From NCBI GenBank assembly GCA_029721435.1, contig CM056581.1:69364712-69428711 (forward strand): a stretch of 64,000 bases of DNA. Reading direction: 5' to 3'. Position numbers and translations under genes: made by a program. Positions 24,043 through 34,594 of this stretch are shown in pieces; position 1 is the stretch's first letter, and each line of letters opens with the position of its first letter. The notes under the pieces are model-generated. The model did not search any database and was not told the DNA's origin. It saw only the letters and a list, made by a program, of their open reading frames with translations. The DNA comes from Gymnothorax reevesii (lineage: Eukaryota; Chordata; Actinopteri; Anguilliformes; Muraenidae).

Positions 24043-24052
24043 ACGATCTGAC
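24043..24052 (-). promoter_or_regulatory. Primer-binding site, apparent self-priming type
   Basis: ACGATCTGAC just after the 5' LTR is the exact complement of GTCAGATCGT at 29137-29146, which lies 31 bp after the start of the TATA-like box, where the transcript should begin. Tf1 is known to prime reverse transcription with the 5' end of its own RNA, and the same is proposed for the Tf1/sushi group. No tRNA match was needed. Confidence 0.6.
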
Positions 24053-24056
24053 CAGC

Positions 24057-25011
24057 ATGGAACCAGCGAGCTCCAAGCCTCTGCAGGCTGCAGTAGAAGA
24101 GCAGGGCGCCCAGTTGGAGATGCAGCAATGGCAGCTACGGGCTTTGATGCAACATATGCAGGTCATGAGTAATCAGATGGCGGATATCGCTCACTCACTG
24201 AGGAGTGCACCAAACATCCAGACACCACAGCCTCCGGTCCCTCTTATGCCTGCATCCAATCCAGCTCCTGCACCACCTGCTCCACTCCACGAGCCACGCC
24301 TTCCTCCCCCGGAGAAATAAGATGGCGATCCAGGATCCTGCCGGTCATTCCTCAATCAGTGTAAGCTGATATTTAACCTACAACCCTCTACTTTTCCATC
24401 CGAGCAAGCTCGAGTGGCGTATGTCATTACGCAGCTGACCGGCAGAGCGAAGCAGTGGGCTACGGCTACCTGGGAGGCGGGATTACCCTGTGTGCGGTCG
24501 TTCGACAGCTTCGGAGAGGAGATGAAGAGGGTGTTTGACCACTCCAGACACGGGCACGAGGCCGGAAGGGAGATACTCCGTATTCGCCAGGGGAGTCGCA
24601 CAGTTTCCGATTACGCCGTCGACTTCCAAACCCTGGCTACCAACAGCGGATGGCAGGAAAAAGCCCTCTACGACGCGTTCATCGCTGGCATTTCCGAAAG
24701 GATTAAAGATGAACTGCTTCCGTCCGATCTACCCGAGAACCTGGAGGGAGTCATTAATATGGTCATTCGCATCGACTCCCGGCTGGAGGAAAAGAGGCGT
24801 TCTACGTTTCTGGTTCAGACCCCCTGCCACATCATTCCTACCGCGCTCCAACCCTGTCAAGCCACTTCCTGAGGCTGAACCCATGCAAGTAGGACGAGCG
24901 AGGGTCTCTAACGAGGAGAGGGAACGCAGGCAACAGGAACGCAGATGCTTTTACAGTGGCGAAGGGGGCCACTTCGTGTCTCGGTGTCCAGTAAAAGGCA
25001 ACACCCACTAA
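24057..25011 (+). pseudogene. Ty3/Gypsy gag, broken
   Basis: Starts at the ATG 24057, 20 bp after the LTR. The N-terminal part is Gln/Met-rich, coiled-coil-like and then Pro-rich. The capsid-like part (24321-24830) includes FLNQCKLIF, YVITQLTGRAKQWA and FDSFGEEMKRVF, typical of vertebrate Tf1/sushi gag. Lesions are an in-frame TAA at 24318-24320 and a frameshift at about 24810-24830, after which the EAEPMQVGRARVSNEERERR region is read in another frame. The single zinc knuckle (24948-24989) reads C-x2-S-x4-H-x4-C, so its second Cys is Ser. It cannot make a full product. Confidence 0.8.
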
Positions 25012-25045
25012 CGAGGAGAGGCGCGTTATCCCCGTGGATCACTCC

Positions 25046-25450
25046 TCAAAGAACAGGACCTGCTTTCCGGTCTCCCTGGAATAGGCTGGGGGAGGCAGAA
25101 AGACTACCGCCCTGATTGACTCGGAGGCGGAGGAAAGTTTTCTTGATCAAGAACTTGCCCAGAAGTGGGGCATCCCTGTGGAGACAATTTTTCCCAATGG
25201 AGTGGTCAATTCCCTCAGTGGCCTTAAGATCGGAAATATCTCTCAGGTTACCAGCCCAATCAAGCTCAGCATTTCCGGGAACCACCATGAGCACATTAAA
25301 CTATTCCTGATCAAGTATCCCCATGCCCCAGTCGTCCTCGGCCATCCCTTGATGGCGAAACATGTGCCTGTGATAGACTGGGGGAAACACGAAATCAATG
25401 AATGGAGTCCTAGCTGCGCCCAGACCTGCCTCAGCGATGCCCAGAGTTAA
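25046..25450 (+). pseudogene. Ty3/Gypsy protease region of pol, degenerate
   Basis: Follows gag within 40 bp. The aspartic protease signature normally LIDSGA reads LIDSEA here (about 25109-25126), so the catalytic D-S-G has lost its Gly. The rest (ESFLDQELAQKWGIP, then LGHPLMAKHVPVIDW) is well conserved. The open part runs to a stop at 25448-25450, where a frameshift separates it from the reverse transcriptase region. Confidence 0.7.
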
Positions 25451-25559
25451 GTCACGCCTACTATTTCTGATGAGATTCCGAACCTGTAGAAGGTTCCTAC
25501 GGAATACCAAGATCTCAAGCAGGTGTTTTCTTAGTCTCGGGCTACCAGTCTCCCTCCGC

Positions 25560-27039
25560 ACCGACCTTACGACTGCGCCATCGAGCTCAGGCCAGGAACC
25601 ATGCTACCTAGGGGGTGCCTTTTCTCTCTGTCACGACCTGAGACTCAAGCCATGGAAAAGTATCTCTCAGAATCACTCGCTGCTGGAATTATTCGCCCGT
25701 CCTCATCGCCAGCTGGAGCTGGATTCTTCTTTGTGAGCAAGAAAGATGGCTCTCTTCGTCCCTGTATTGACTACCGAGGCCTCAACGACATCACAGTGAA
25801 GAACAGGTACCCTCTCCCCCTCATGAACCTGCAGCCTTTGACCTGCTACAAGGGACCAAGGTATTTACCAAACTGGATTTACGCAATGCCTTTCATCTGG
25901 TGCGTATTCGTGAGGGGGATGAGTGGAAGACGGCCTTTAACACGCCCACAGGGCACTGGGAGTACCTGGTTCTTCCGTTCAGGCTCTCCAATGCTCCAGC
26001 GGTGTTTCAAAATCTAGTGACTGATGTTTTACGGGATATGATAAACAAATTTGTGTCTATTTACCTTGACGACATACTGATTTTCTCCAAGTCACAGGAA
26101 GAACACACCCAGCACGTCAGACGAGTTCTTAGCCGGTTGCTGGAGAATCGCCTGTTCGTCAAGGGCGAGAAATGCGAGTTTTCAGTCCGGACCACCTCAT
26201 TCCTGGGATACATCATCAACCCTGACTCAATCCAAATGGACCCTGCCAAAGTTGAAGCAGTCACCAGCTGGCCCACTCCTCATGACCGTAAGTCCGTCCA
26301 ACGTTTCCTGGGTTTTGCCAACTTTTACCGCTGGTTCATCAGAAATTATAGTTCAGTGGCAGCTCCTCTCACTGCCCTCACCTCGCCCAAGATAAAGTTT
26401 CAATGGACTAAGTTAGCAGAAGAAGCCTTTTGTTCTCTCAAGTCACAATTCACGTCTGCACCCATATTAACCATTCCTGACCCCAAGCTCCAGTTCGTGG
26501 TGGAGGTGGACGCCTCTAATGTAGGAGTAGGAGCGGTCCTTTCCCAGAGGTCCTCCAAGGACGACAAGATCCATCCATGTGCCTATTTCTCCAGACGTTT
26601 AAGCTCAGCCGAACAGAACTACGACATCAGGAACCGGGAATTACTGGCGGTAAAGTTGGCACTGGAGGAGTGGAGGCAGTGGGTAGAGGGAGCTAAGCTT
26701 CCATTTTTGGTCTGGACTGACCACAAGAATTTGGAGTATCTCCAGACGGCCAAGCGACTGAACCCAAGACAAGCCAGGTGGGCCCTGTTTTTCTCACGTT
26801 TCAATTTTCACCTTGCCTACCGTCCTGGTAGTAAAAATGTCAAACCTGATGCCCTATCACGATGTTTCGAGGCTGAAAAAGACCAAGCTGACCCTGACAC
26901 CATTCTCCCCAGGGAGACATTCATCAATGCTGTCCTATTGGACATTGAAACCGAAGTTTTGAATACTAATAATGATCCTGCTGCCCCAAGTGCCTGTCCA
27001 GTCCATTGTCTGTTTGTTCCTGCCCACCTGCGCTCCTGA
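25560..27039 (+). pseudogene. Ty3/Gypsy reverse transcriptase and RNase H, broken
   Basis: The N-terminal RT part ([45 protein letters not shown]) is open to about 25840. A frameshift then moves the rest into the frame open from about 25870 to 27039. That part has [14 protein letters not shown], the catalytic [10 protein letters not shown] (about 26056-26085), the thumb and connection, then RNase H with [34 protein letters not shown] and [11 protein letters not shown]. The usual PFGLxNAP motif has Arg in place of Gly. Domain order RT then RNase H is standard. The stop at 27037-27039 interrupts pol before the integrase. Confidence 0.85.
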
Positions 27040-27619
27040 GTCCTGGATTGGGGACACGCGTCCAGTCTCTCGTGCCATCCTGGAAACAAGCGAACATTGG
27101 ATATCATCATGCAACGGTTTTGGTGGCCTGAAATCAGAAGTGATGTCCAGAAATATGTATCCGCCTGCTCGGTCTGCGCCCAAGCCAAGGTATCACACCA
27201 ACCACCTCTCGGTCTACTGCAACCACTACCCACTCCACATCGTCCTTGGTCACACATAGCTCTTGATTTAATTACTGGTTTACCCCCTTCCAATCACTTC
27301 ACCACCATTCTTACCATAGTCGATCGATTCTCCAAAGCTGTTCTCTTTGTCCCCCTCACTAAGTTACCATCTGCACAAGAAACTGTCAGCCTTATTATAC
27401 AGCATGTTATCAGGTTACACGGCATCCCCACTGACATCACATCTGATCGCGGCCTACAATTCACAGCTAAATTTTGGAAGTCATTTTGCAAAATCACTCG
27501 GCACCTTAGTTAGCCTTTCCTCAGGTTTTCACCCCCAAACCAATGGCCAGACCGAGCGGGCCAACCAAAGCATCGAAACTATCCTACGCTGCATCTGTCT
27601 TAAAAACCCCTCCTCCTAG
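27040..27619 (+). pseudogene. Ty3/Gypsy integrase core, broken
   Basis: Zinc-finger sequence ([19 protein letters not shown]-x2-C) and catalytic core [10 protein letters not shown], then [10 protein letters not shown], are read in the frame open from 27097 to 27513. The motif [16 protein letters not shown], with the catalytic Glu, is in the next frame (27347-27619). At least one frameshift near 27490 and a stop at 27617 inactivate it. The enzyme would insert the element's DNA into chromatin. Confidence 0.8.
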
Positions 27620-28309
27620 AGCCATCAACTCCCATGGGCAGAATATGCCATCAATAGCCATACCTCATCAGCCTCTGGCCTATCCCCATTTAAAGCTTGT
27701 CTCGGTTACCAACCCCCATTGTTCCCATGCCAAGAGGAGGAGGTTGCTGTTCCTTCAGCCAGCGAGTTTGTGCATCGCTGCAGACGCACTTGGAGGACCA
27801 CCCAGGAAGTGCTGCTCAGGTCGGTGGCCTGCATGAAGGCTCAAGCTGACAAGAGATGCGTCGCTGCTCCATCATACCGACCTGGGCAGTGCGTATGGTT
27901 GTCCTCCAAGGACATTCCCTTGAGGGGGAGTGGGGGGAAACTGTTCCCCAAATTCCTGAGACCATTCACCATCGATAGGGTCATAAGCCCCTCTGCTGTC
28001 CGCCTCAGTCTTCCCCTATCCATGCACCGTGTTCACCCCACGTTTCACGTTTCACAAATCAAACCTGCAATTACCCACCCCCTGTCATCTGGACCTGATC
28101 CCCCACCTCCTGCCTGCATAATTGACGGAGACGAGGCATTTACGGTGCACGCCTTATTGGACTGTCGTCGACGAGGTCGTGGACTTCAGTACCTCGTCCA
28201 CTGGGAGGGCTACGGCCCTGAACACCGCAGTTTGGTGCCTTCCCGGCACAAATTGGACAAAGAACTGATCAAAGACTTTCATGCTTCTCATCCAAGACCT
28301 TCAGGTTAA
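27620..28309 (+). pseudogene. Integrase C-terminal region with chromodomain
   Basis: The frame open from 27719 to 28309 carries the GPF-like part (SSKDIPLRGSGGKLFPKF, GPF reading RPF) and FHVSQIKP. It ends in a chromodomain: FTVHALLDCRRRGRGLQYLV then HWEGYGPEHRSLVP and LIKDFHASHP. A chromodomain at the integrase C-terminus defines chromoviruses, including the vertebrate Tf1/sushi group, and directs insertion to modified histones. The conserved Trp usual in the SW-VP motif is Leu here. The start at 27719 is only the edge of the open frame. Confidence 0.8.
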
Positions 28310-28324
28310 TGCCAGGAGGCGTTC

Positions 28325-28340
28325 TTTTGGGGGGGGGGGT
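28325..28340 (+). promoter_or_regulatory. Polypurine tract of the Gypsy element
   Basis: TTTTGGGGGGGGGGG followed by TACTAT directly before the TG of the 3' LTR. This is the expected primer site for plus-strand synthesis. Confidence 0.6.
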
Positions 28341-28345
28341 ACTAT

Positions 28346-29550
28346 TGTGATTCTGATTATGCTCATGTCTTGTTTAAGTTCTGTGCCTGGCTTTGCTATG
28401 TTTATGGATTTCTGTGTTTAGTGACTATTGCTCTGACTGGCCATTCTTAGGATTATGTATTGTATTTTTGTAGTTTGGATTTTCTTGTTTTATTATTTTT
28501 CATGTTTAGATTATTAGTTATCTTGCCATGTTTTCCTTTCCATGCATTGCACTTCGTCTACCTTGTCTTGTCTTATGTAGGTCTTTGTCCACGGTACCTA
28601 GTCTTGCGTGCCACTCATTCGGGTGATTTATTAGTTTCTGGGTTTTCAATCCTCCTTCATTATCTTGTGTGCTTCCTTCCTCTTTCTTTTACTATCTACT
28701 AACCGTACTTACAGTTTATTGTTTTCGATAATTATTAACCCTTATTAACATTGTATATTTTTACAAACTTACGAACATGCACTCGGGATTGTATAGCTGC
28801 ACATACTAATTGACTAACGACCTCTCAGCAGTCGCCCAATTCTAATCTCCGCCCTCCTTGCCTATCCCTAATTATCTCTGCTGCAGTTTTCCACTTATAT
28901 CTCTTGCTCTACTTTTCTTTAGACTATACACTTTAGTACTCCTTAATCGGAGCTGTTGTTTGTTCATAGGATTGTCTTGTGATCCCTGTCTGCGTCTTGG
29001 CATTTGCCAAATTCATGTAATTAGATTATTCCTCATGTGTCAGTCCTGATTATTGTTTCATTGATCACACCTGTTCTCCCCTGTCATGTGCTCACCCCGG
29101 ATGTGTATTTAAGATGTCTGTTCAAGCACTTCCAGTGTCAGATCGTTCTCCCTAGTTTTCTTGTGCTACGTTTCTCGCCTCGATTTCTCAGTGTTTATCC
29201 TTCTGACTGGATTGCCCGACTTTTGATTTTTGCCTTTGTGATTTTGGATTACTGTTGCATCTGTGTGTTTTGACCATTTTTCTGCCCAACTACGAGATCT
29301 CAGATTGCTGCTCTAGTAATGATTCGGATTACGTCCTGTGGATTCTGGCTTCTCTCTCTGATAGTACTTTTCCTGTGTACCTGACCCATTTCTGTCCGAC
29401 TACGATTACTGTGATTGCTGCCCTGGTTTTTGATACTATTTTTACCCAACTGGATTTCGACTTTTTGATTGTGGACTTCGTACTGTTGTTTTTCGCCCTG
29501 CGGGGGTCACCCCCCCTTTACCAATAAAACAAGCTCTACTGCATTTTCTG
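28346..29550 (+). mobile_element. Gypsy 3' LTR, main part
   Basis: Begins TGTGATTCTG after the polypurine tract and is nearly identical to 5248-6002 and then 23546-24010. It has a TATA-like TATTTAA at 29106-29112 and an AATAAA at 29523-29528. It is interrupted by the element at 29551-30531. The last about 30 bp (GGTTCTGCATCTGG, TCCTGATCGCAA) appear at 30534-30560. Frames such as 29255-29527 are LTR sequence. Confidence 0.8.
29106..29146 (+). promoter_or_regulatory. LTR promoter: TATA-like box and inferred start
   Basis: TATTTAA at 29106-29112, followed 31 bp after its first base by GTCAGATCGT (29137-29146), which is complementary to the primer-binding site. The transcript start is therefore inferred at about 29137. 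Confidence 0.5.
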
Positions 29551-30534
29551 GGCTGTGTTCCAATCCGAAATAAGATACTCCCTTCACTTCTTCCCTCCAC
29601 TCGAGTGAGCCCTCCGAATGACGTAGCAGGCGAGTAAGCCCTTCCCGAGCGAGGGAGGGCAATAGAGAGGACTTAGGGGGAGGGTTGTGGGAAACCGGAT
29701 TGGAATGACCCTCACCGCATTTCTTCCGCACTTTGACATTTGTCAACAAGCCAACAGGAAGTTTGCGTTGCCATGGAGCTGAGTGAGTTAGTTGCCTGTA
29801 CATTTTACCTTTTACAGTTCAAGCGGAAGTGTATCGCATGTGCTCGTTTGATTGCTGCGGCACTTGAGACTGTTTTATGGGAAAATAAAGCTATTTTCAC
29901 CCCAGACGCGAAACGAATTTTTCGCACGACAGATTGCATTCAGAGTCAACGCAAAGACGCAAATTTGCGTCTTTGCATTGACTCTGAATGCAATCTGTCG
30001 TGCGAAAAATTTGTTTCGCGTCCAGTGTGAAAGCGGCTTTTAGCTCCACAACAGTGCTCGCGGCTGCTATAGGCTAGCTACCGCAAAAAGGAACGTAAAG
30101 TCTCAAATGCTTATAAATAATGCGAAACCGATGCCCCTCACCCCCAAGCTTCGCTATTTGCATATAACTCTGTCATAAATTGCACACAACTAGAACACAA
30201 TTATTACATTTGTAAGTTAATTTCCCTGCCACAATTCCTCCTTTTGTTAGCTGATAAAAATGGCGGACGTGAAATTTTGACCGAGGGAGAATGAGCGAAG
30301 CATTCTGGGCAATATCAAAGCTTGGAGGGATGTTCGTTGTTGGCTTCGTTTGAGGGAGTATAATCGTGGGCTTGAGCAAATGAAAATCCGCCCTTCCCTC
30401 CACAAAACTGGATTGGAACGACCCTACAAGTGGCAGCCATCTTACATCCGGGATTTTTTGGGGATTCCCCCCTCGATTGGAGGGCGAGTGAACACGATGA
30501 AGCAAGCATTTTTTCGGATTGGAAAGCAGCCCTG
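29548..30534. mobile_element. PIF/Harbinger-like non-autonomous element in the 3' LTR
   Basis: The ends are GGCTGTGTTCCAATCCGAAA at 29551 and, reversed, GGCTGCTTTCCAATCCGAAA ending at 30531. CTG flanks both sides (29548-29550, 30532-30534), a 3-bp duplication of the CWG type used by PIF/Harbinger. A 5-bp reading (YCTGG) is also possible. The LTR resumes after it. A frame at 29773-30030 might be a fragment of a coding exon, but no transposase motif is visible. Confidence 0.6.
29905..30022. repeat. 118-bp near-perfect palindrome
   Basis: Two 59-bp arms meet at 29963/29964 (GACGCAAA|TTTGCGTC) with only a couple of mismatches, and a looser match continues outward to about 29890 and 30037. One arm is similar to 38729-38801. 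It probably is a foldback-type miniature element nested in the Harbinger-like element. Confidence 0.8.
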
Positions 30535-30560
30535 GTTCTGCATCTGGCTCCTGATCGCAA

Positions 30561-30909
30561 GCCCAGCCCAACTCTGCTTAGCGAACTCCAGACTTCCTGT
30601 TTCCTGTTTCCTGTTTCCACAATCGCTCACAGCCTGTCAGTTGTCTGGTTTGCTGCTACCCATGCTTTTAGTTAACTTTTATAATTTTTTCGTTATTTTA
30701 GCGTTTTGTTGTTTTGACATCTTATTATTTTATCATTTTTATTTTATTTATTCTATATTATCGTCTTAATTATTTTATCCTTTCTATCATTTTGTTTTAT
30801 CATTTTATTCGTTTTATTATTTCAAATTATCGTTTTAATCATTTTATCCTTCCTACTATTTCATCATTTTATTCATTTTATTATTTTAACTTTTAATCTA
30901 AGTAGACTA
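30561..30909 (+). other. Probable 5' untranslated region of the LINE
   Basis: T-rich sequence with recurring TTTTATCATTTTA and TTATTTTA phrases leads up to the ORF1 ATG. The true 5' end of the LINE is not defined. Short frames here are not credible. Confidence 0.4.
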
Positions 30910-32016
30910 ATGGCGCCGCTTACCTCTCCGGGCTGCACGAGCTGCGTCCATTTGCCCCAGAGGATCGCGGAGCTGGAGGGGAGAATCTCTACCCTTTACC
31001 AGATCAGGGATGACGAGCAGCTCATCGATTCCATGGTCGCTCCAGCTCTCGCCGAGCCGAACGTCACCTCTCCGGGCGAGCGAGATTCGATGGCTCTCCC
31101 TCCTGAAGCCGTCTCGACCCACACCGAGGTCCCCTGGATCCAGCTGGGAGGAAGGCCCAAAACGGTCGTGAGCTCCACACCCTGCCAGGCGGAGCCTTGG
31201 GCCGTATCGCGAGGGAAACAACGCTGCGGCAGGAGGTCATCTCGCGTCCCGCATGTTTGGGACCTGCAGCTGGACAACAGGTTTTCCATTCTTGACGAGG
31301 AGGGTTCGTCATCCCCGCCGTCTCCTGTATGCCTGGCTGCACCTCCGCCGCCTGCGCCGAGAGAAGAAACGCGGCCCCGGGTGGCAAGCTCCGCTGCCCC
31401 GCGGCCTGCTCCTCCGATCTCTCCCCCGGCGAGACGCAGGTCTTCGGACAGAGCCGCTCCCCCGGCGAGATCCCGGTCCACGGACAGTGCCCTGAGACTT
31501 CCCGTCACCCTCATTATCGGGGACTCAATCATACGCAACATTCAAACGAAGTCTACAGTCACATACTGCTTCCCGGGTGCCAGGGTTTTAAACATTTTAA
31601 ACCGGATTCCCAGCCTCTTGGATAAACACAACATCGTTGTTCATGTTGGAACCAATGACAACTCGTACCAACAGTCCGAACTGCTGAAGCGGGATTTTAT
31701 CACTCTTTTCGATAAGCTAAAGGTATGTGGAAAAAGTGTTTTTATCTCTGGTCCTATCCCGACTTTAGGTCGTGGTATAGGGCGTTATAGCAGAATTTTC
31801 AGTCTCCATTCATGGCTGCAGTCAATTTGCACCTCCCATAGCATGTTTTTTGTTGACAATTTTAATTTGTTTTGGGAGCGTACAGCTTTTTTCAGAGGAG
31901 ACGGAATTCATCCCCCTCCGTTAGGTGCACGGAAGCTTGCTGATAACATTTTATGTACCAGAGATGGGCTACGTCACGCAAATGACTTCGCCAGTCAACG
32001 CAGAATAAAAACCTGA
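30910..32016 (+). CDS. LINE ORF1 with SGNH-esterase domain (CR1/L2 type)
   Basis: An uninterrupted 368-residue frame starting at ATG 30910. Residues about 15-40 could form a short coiled coil. The middle (about 100-195) is Pro/Ser/Arg-rich and probably disordered and nucleic-acid binding. The C-terminal half is an SGNH-hydrolase fold with LIIGDSIIRN (Ser about 206), VVHVGTNDNS (Asn about 249) and GDGIHPPPLGARKLADNI (Asp about 331, His about 334). Esterase-type ORF1 proteins are known from CR1 and L2-like LINEs and probably help the element's RNP. ORF2 follows at about 32165. The intact frame suggests a relatively young copy, although ORF2 carries two stops and an insertion. Confidence 0.8.
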   Translation: MAPLTSPGCTSCVHLPQRIAELEGRISTLYQIRDDEQLIDSMVAPALAEPNVTSPGERDSMALPPEAVSTHTEVPWIQLGGRPKTVVSSTPCQAEPWAVSRGKQRCGRRSSRVPHVWDLQLDNRFSILDEEGSSSPPSPVCLAAPPPPAPREETRPRVASSAAPRPAPPISPPARRRSSDRAAPPARSRSTDSALRLPVTLIIGDSIIRNIQTKSTVTYCFPGARVLNILNRIPSLLDKHNIVVHVGTNDNSYQQSELLKRDFITLFDKLKVCGKSVFISGPIPTLGRGIGRYSRIFSLHSWLQSICTSHSMFFVDNFNLFWERTAFFRGDGIHPPPLGARKLADNILCTRDGLRHANDFASQRRIKT

Positions 32017-32164
32017 GGGTTACCAGCTCTGGTACTCAGTTGCAGGTTGACCTCGATGAAGTGAAGTTATCCTCACTTGACTCTCCTAGCGATTCGAGTA
32101 TTATTTCTCTTAATGTAGCTGAATCACGACCTAATTTAGTCAAGGGCCTGAACTTTTTTTTTTA

Positions 32165-34594
32165 TTGAACACAAGAAGCGTGAAGTCTGTCAATAAAAAA
32201 CGAAACAAGTTGATTCAACTTCAAGGCTTAATATACGCTGGCATGCCTGATATCGTCGCCCTCACGGAAACTTGGTTGAACGACTTTGTCGCGACAAATG
32301 AAATTCTTCCCGAGGGTTACACCCTGTATCGCAGAGACAGAGGTGGCAAACGAGGCGGCGGAGTTTTTCTTGATATTCGTAATAATATTATCTCCCGCCG
32401 TCTGCCCGATTTGGAACCCAGTATTTGTGAGGTTATAATTTGCGAACTTGCGCCTAGTAGATCATTGAAAGTATGCATTATCTTGTGCTACAGACCTCCA
32501 GATAGCGATCCTGTGTCTTTTAATGATTTTTTGTCTAACGTTTTTACTAAATGCAGTATTGAGCACAAAATTTTATTCGCACTTGGCGATTTTAATCTCC
32601 CAGATATTCCTTGGTGGTACGAATCGGCTAACATCGGTCACACGCTGTGTGATTTGGCTGACAGCTTTTCCCTTACCCAGATCATTGACCAACCTACTCA
32701 TATTAAGGTAAATGTGCTTGATTTAGTTTTTACCAATATCCCTGAACGTTGCTCCGAGCCCAATGTAACATTTGGTCAGTTTGACAGAGATCATGCTGTG
32801 ATCCAGTTCAATTTTAAAACCCGTGTCAACAAACTCCGCACATGCGCGAGAAACTTGCGCAATTTTAAAAGAGCTGACTTTATCGGGCTACGATCTCACA
32901 TGGACAAAGTGTCATTTCATTCTGCTCTTCTTCATCTTGATATTAATGTTAATTGGCAAAGTTGGCTTGATCTTGTACATTCATCTGTCAGCAAATTTGT
33001 TCCCATTGCTGTAATTAAGGATATACATTCTCCTGCCTGGGTTGACTGTGAAGTGCGCCACCTGAGCAACAAGGTACAATTCACACGTAAACTTGCTAAA
33101 AAATGCAATACCCCAGCGTTGTGGGCAAAATTTCGCAAATTAAGGAATAAATTAAAAAATGTATGTACTTTCAAGTACAATCAGTATTTGGATGTTCTCA
33201 GTGATTCTCTTGCCACGACACCAAAGCGTTTCTGGGGGTTCTTCTAGAGTAAAACAAAGACAAAAAGTGTCCCCAGTTTTGTTGCTGATGGAGATAAAAC
33301 TGCCTCCAATCCTAGCACAAAGGCTAGTCTGTTCAACGAGTATTTTCAATCCCTATTTACCCCTCAGCCTCTAGAACGAACACACACGGATATAACAGCC
33401 TTCAAACATGTTCATTTGGGTGATTTAAGGATTACTGCCCATGAAGTTGAATCAGTTTTGATTAACCTTGATACAAATAAAGCATATGGGCCTGACGGGT
33501 TACCAGCTCGGATTTTAAAAGAATGTGCTTGTGAATTGGCTCCATCACTTTGTGGTCTTTTTAACAAATCTCTTCAAACTGGAGAATTACCACTTGATTG
33601 GCTAAGAGCAAATGTTATTCCAGTCCATAAAAAATCTGACAAAGAAAATGTGAGTAATTATCGACCGGCATCGTTAATGTGCATTGGTAGCAAGGTGCTG
33701 GAAAGGTGCATACTTAATTTTGTCTATCCTCATGTTGTGCCTGTTCTACATCACCTACAACATGGTTTTGTTTAGGGTAGGTCGACAACAACTCAGTTAA
33801 TCCAGGTATTTCACGATGTTGGCAAATTCTCAGATCAGTCCGGACAAATTGATATTTTATATCGAGACTTTTCATCTGCTTTCGACTCCGTCCCCCATGA
33901 CTTACTTTTATATAAACTCCAGACATACAGATTTCATGGAAATCTTTTAAAGTGGTTTACGTCGTACTTATCCAACCATAAACAAAGAGTTGCTGTCGAT
34001 GGTGCCCTATCATCCTGGTCTCCCGTTAAATCAGGGGTTCCGCAAGGATCAATTTTGGGCCCTTTGATGTTTCTGCTGTATATTAATGACATACCAGACT
34101 GTGTAAGTCCTGAGACTAGGGTTTCCTTGTTTGCAGATGATTCTAAATGCATAAGAGAGATCAGAAACACGCAAGACTGTTCACACCTGCAGTGCCACCT
34201 AGAAAACATCTTGGATTGGAGTCGTAAATGGGACATGAGATTTAACGCTGGTAAATGTAAACTATTGAGCGTTACATGGAAGCGAATTCCCATTCTTCAC
34301 CATTACACAATGAATGGTAATCTAATTGAAAAAGTCGACTGCATGCGTGATCTTGGGATTGTGGTGTCATCAAATTTATCATGGGATGCCCATGCTAATG
34401 TCTTGGTCAGTAAAGCAAATCGCATGCTTGGATTAATTCAAAGAACTTGTGGTCATACGTGTTCAGTTCAAACAAAACGAAAACTGTATATTTCGCTGAT
34501 AAGACCACTTTTAGAATACTCCTCCCAATCTTGGGCCGTATCATCAAAAAAATCTCTCCTTCATATTGAAGGTGTGTCACGGAGAGCCACTAAG
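32165..34594 (+). pseudogene. LINE ORF2: AP endonuclease and reverse transcriptase, two in-frame stops
   Basis: One reading frame runs from about 32165 to the Tc1 insertion, interrupted only by TAG at 33245-33247 and TAG at 33773-33775. The endonuclease part has LNTRSV, LTETWLNDF, RGGGVFL, ILCYRPP, LGDFNLPDIPWW and DRDHAVIQF. The reverse transcriptase has GPDGLPARIL, VIPVHKKSDKENVSNYRPAS, ILYRDFSSAFDSVPH, SGVPQGSILGPLMFLLYIND and the catalytic LFADDSK. The start is uncertain because 32165 is a TTG after a T-run that may have changed length. Each stop differs by a single base from a sense codon. The frame is complete apart from these stops and the transposon. Confidence 0.8.

Noticed and set aside
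23712..24056. N-terminal 115 codons before the gag ATG
   Set aside because: This is R-U5 of the 5' LTR; the same sequence in the 3' LTR opens a frame at 29255.
30396..30700. Frames at 30350-30769 and 30315-30620
   Set aside because: They straddle the end of the Harbinger-like element, the LTR remnant and the LINE leader; no domain and no conserved frame.
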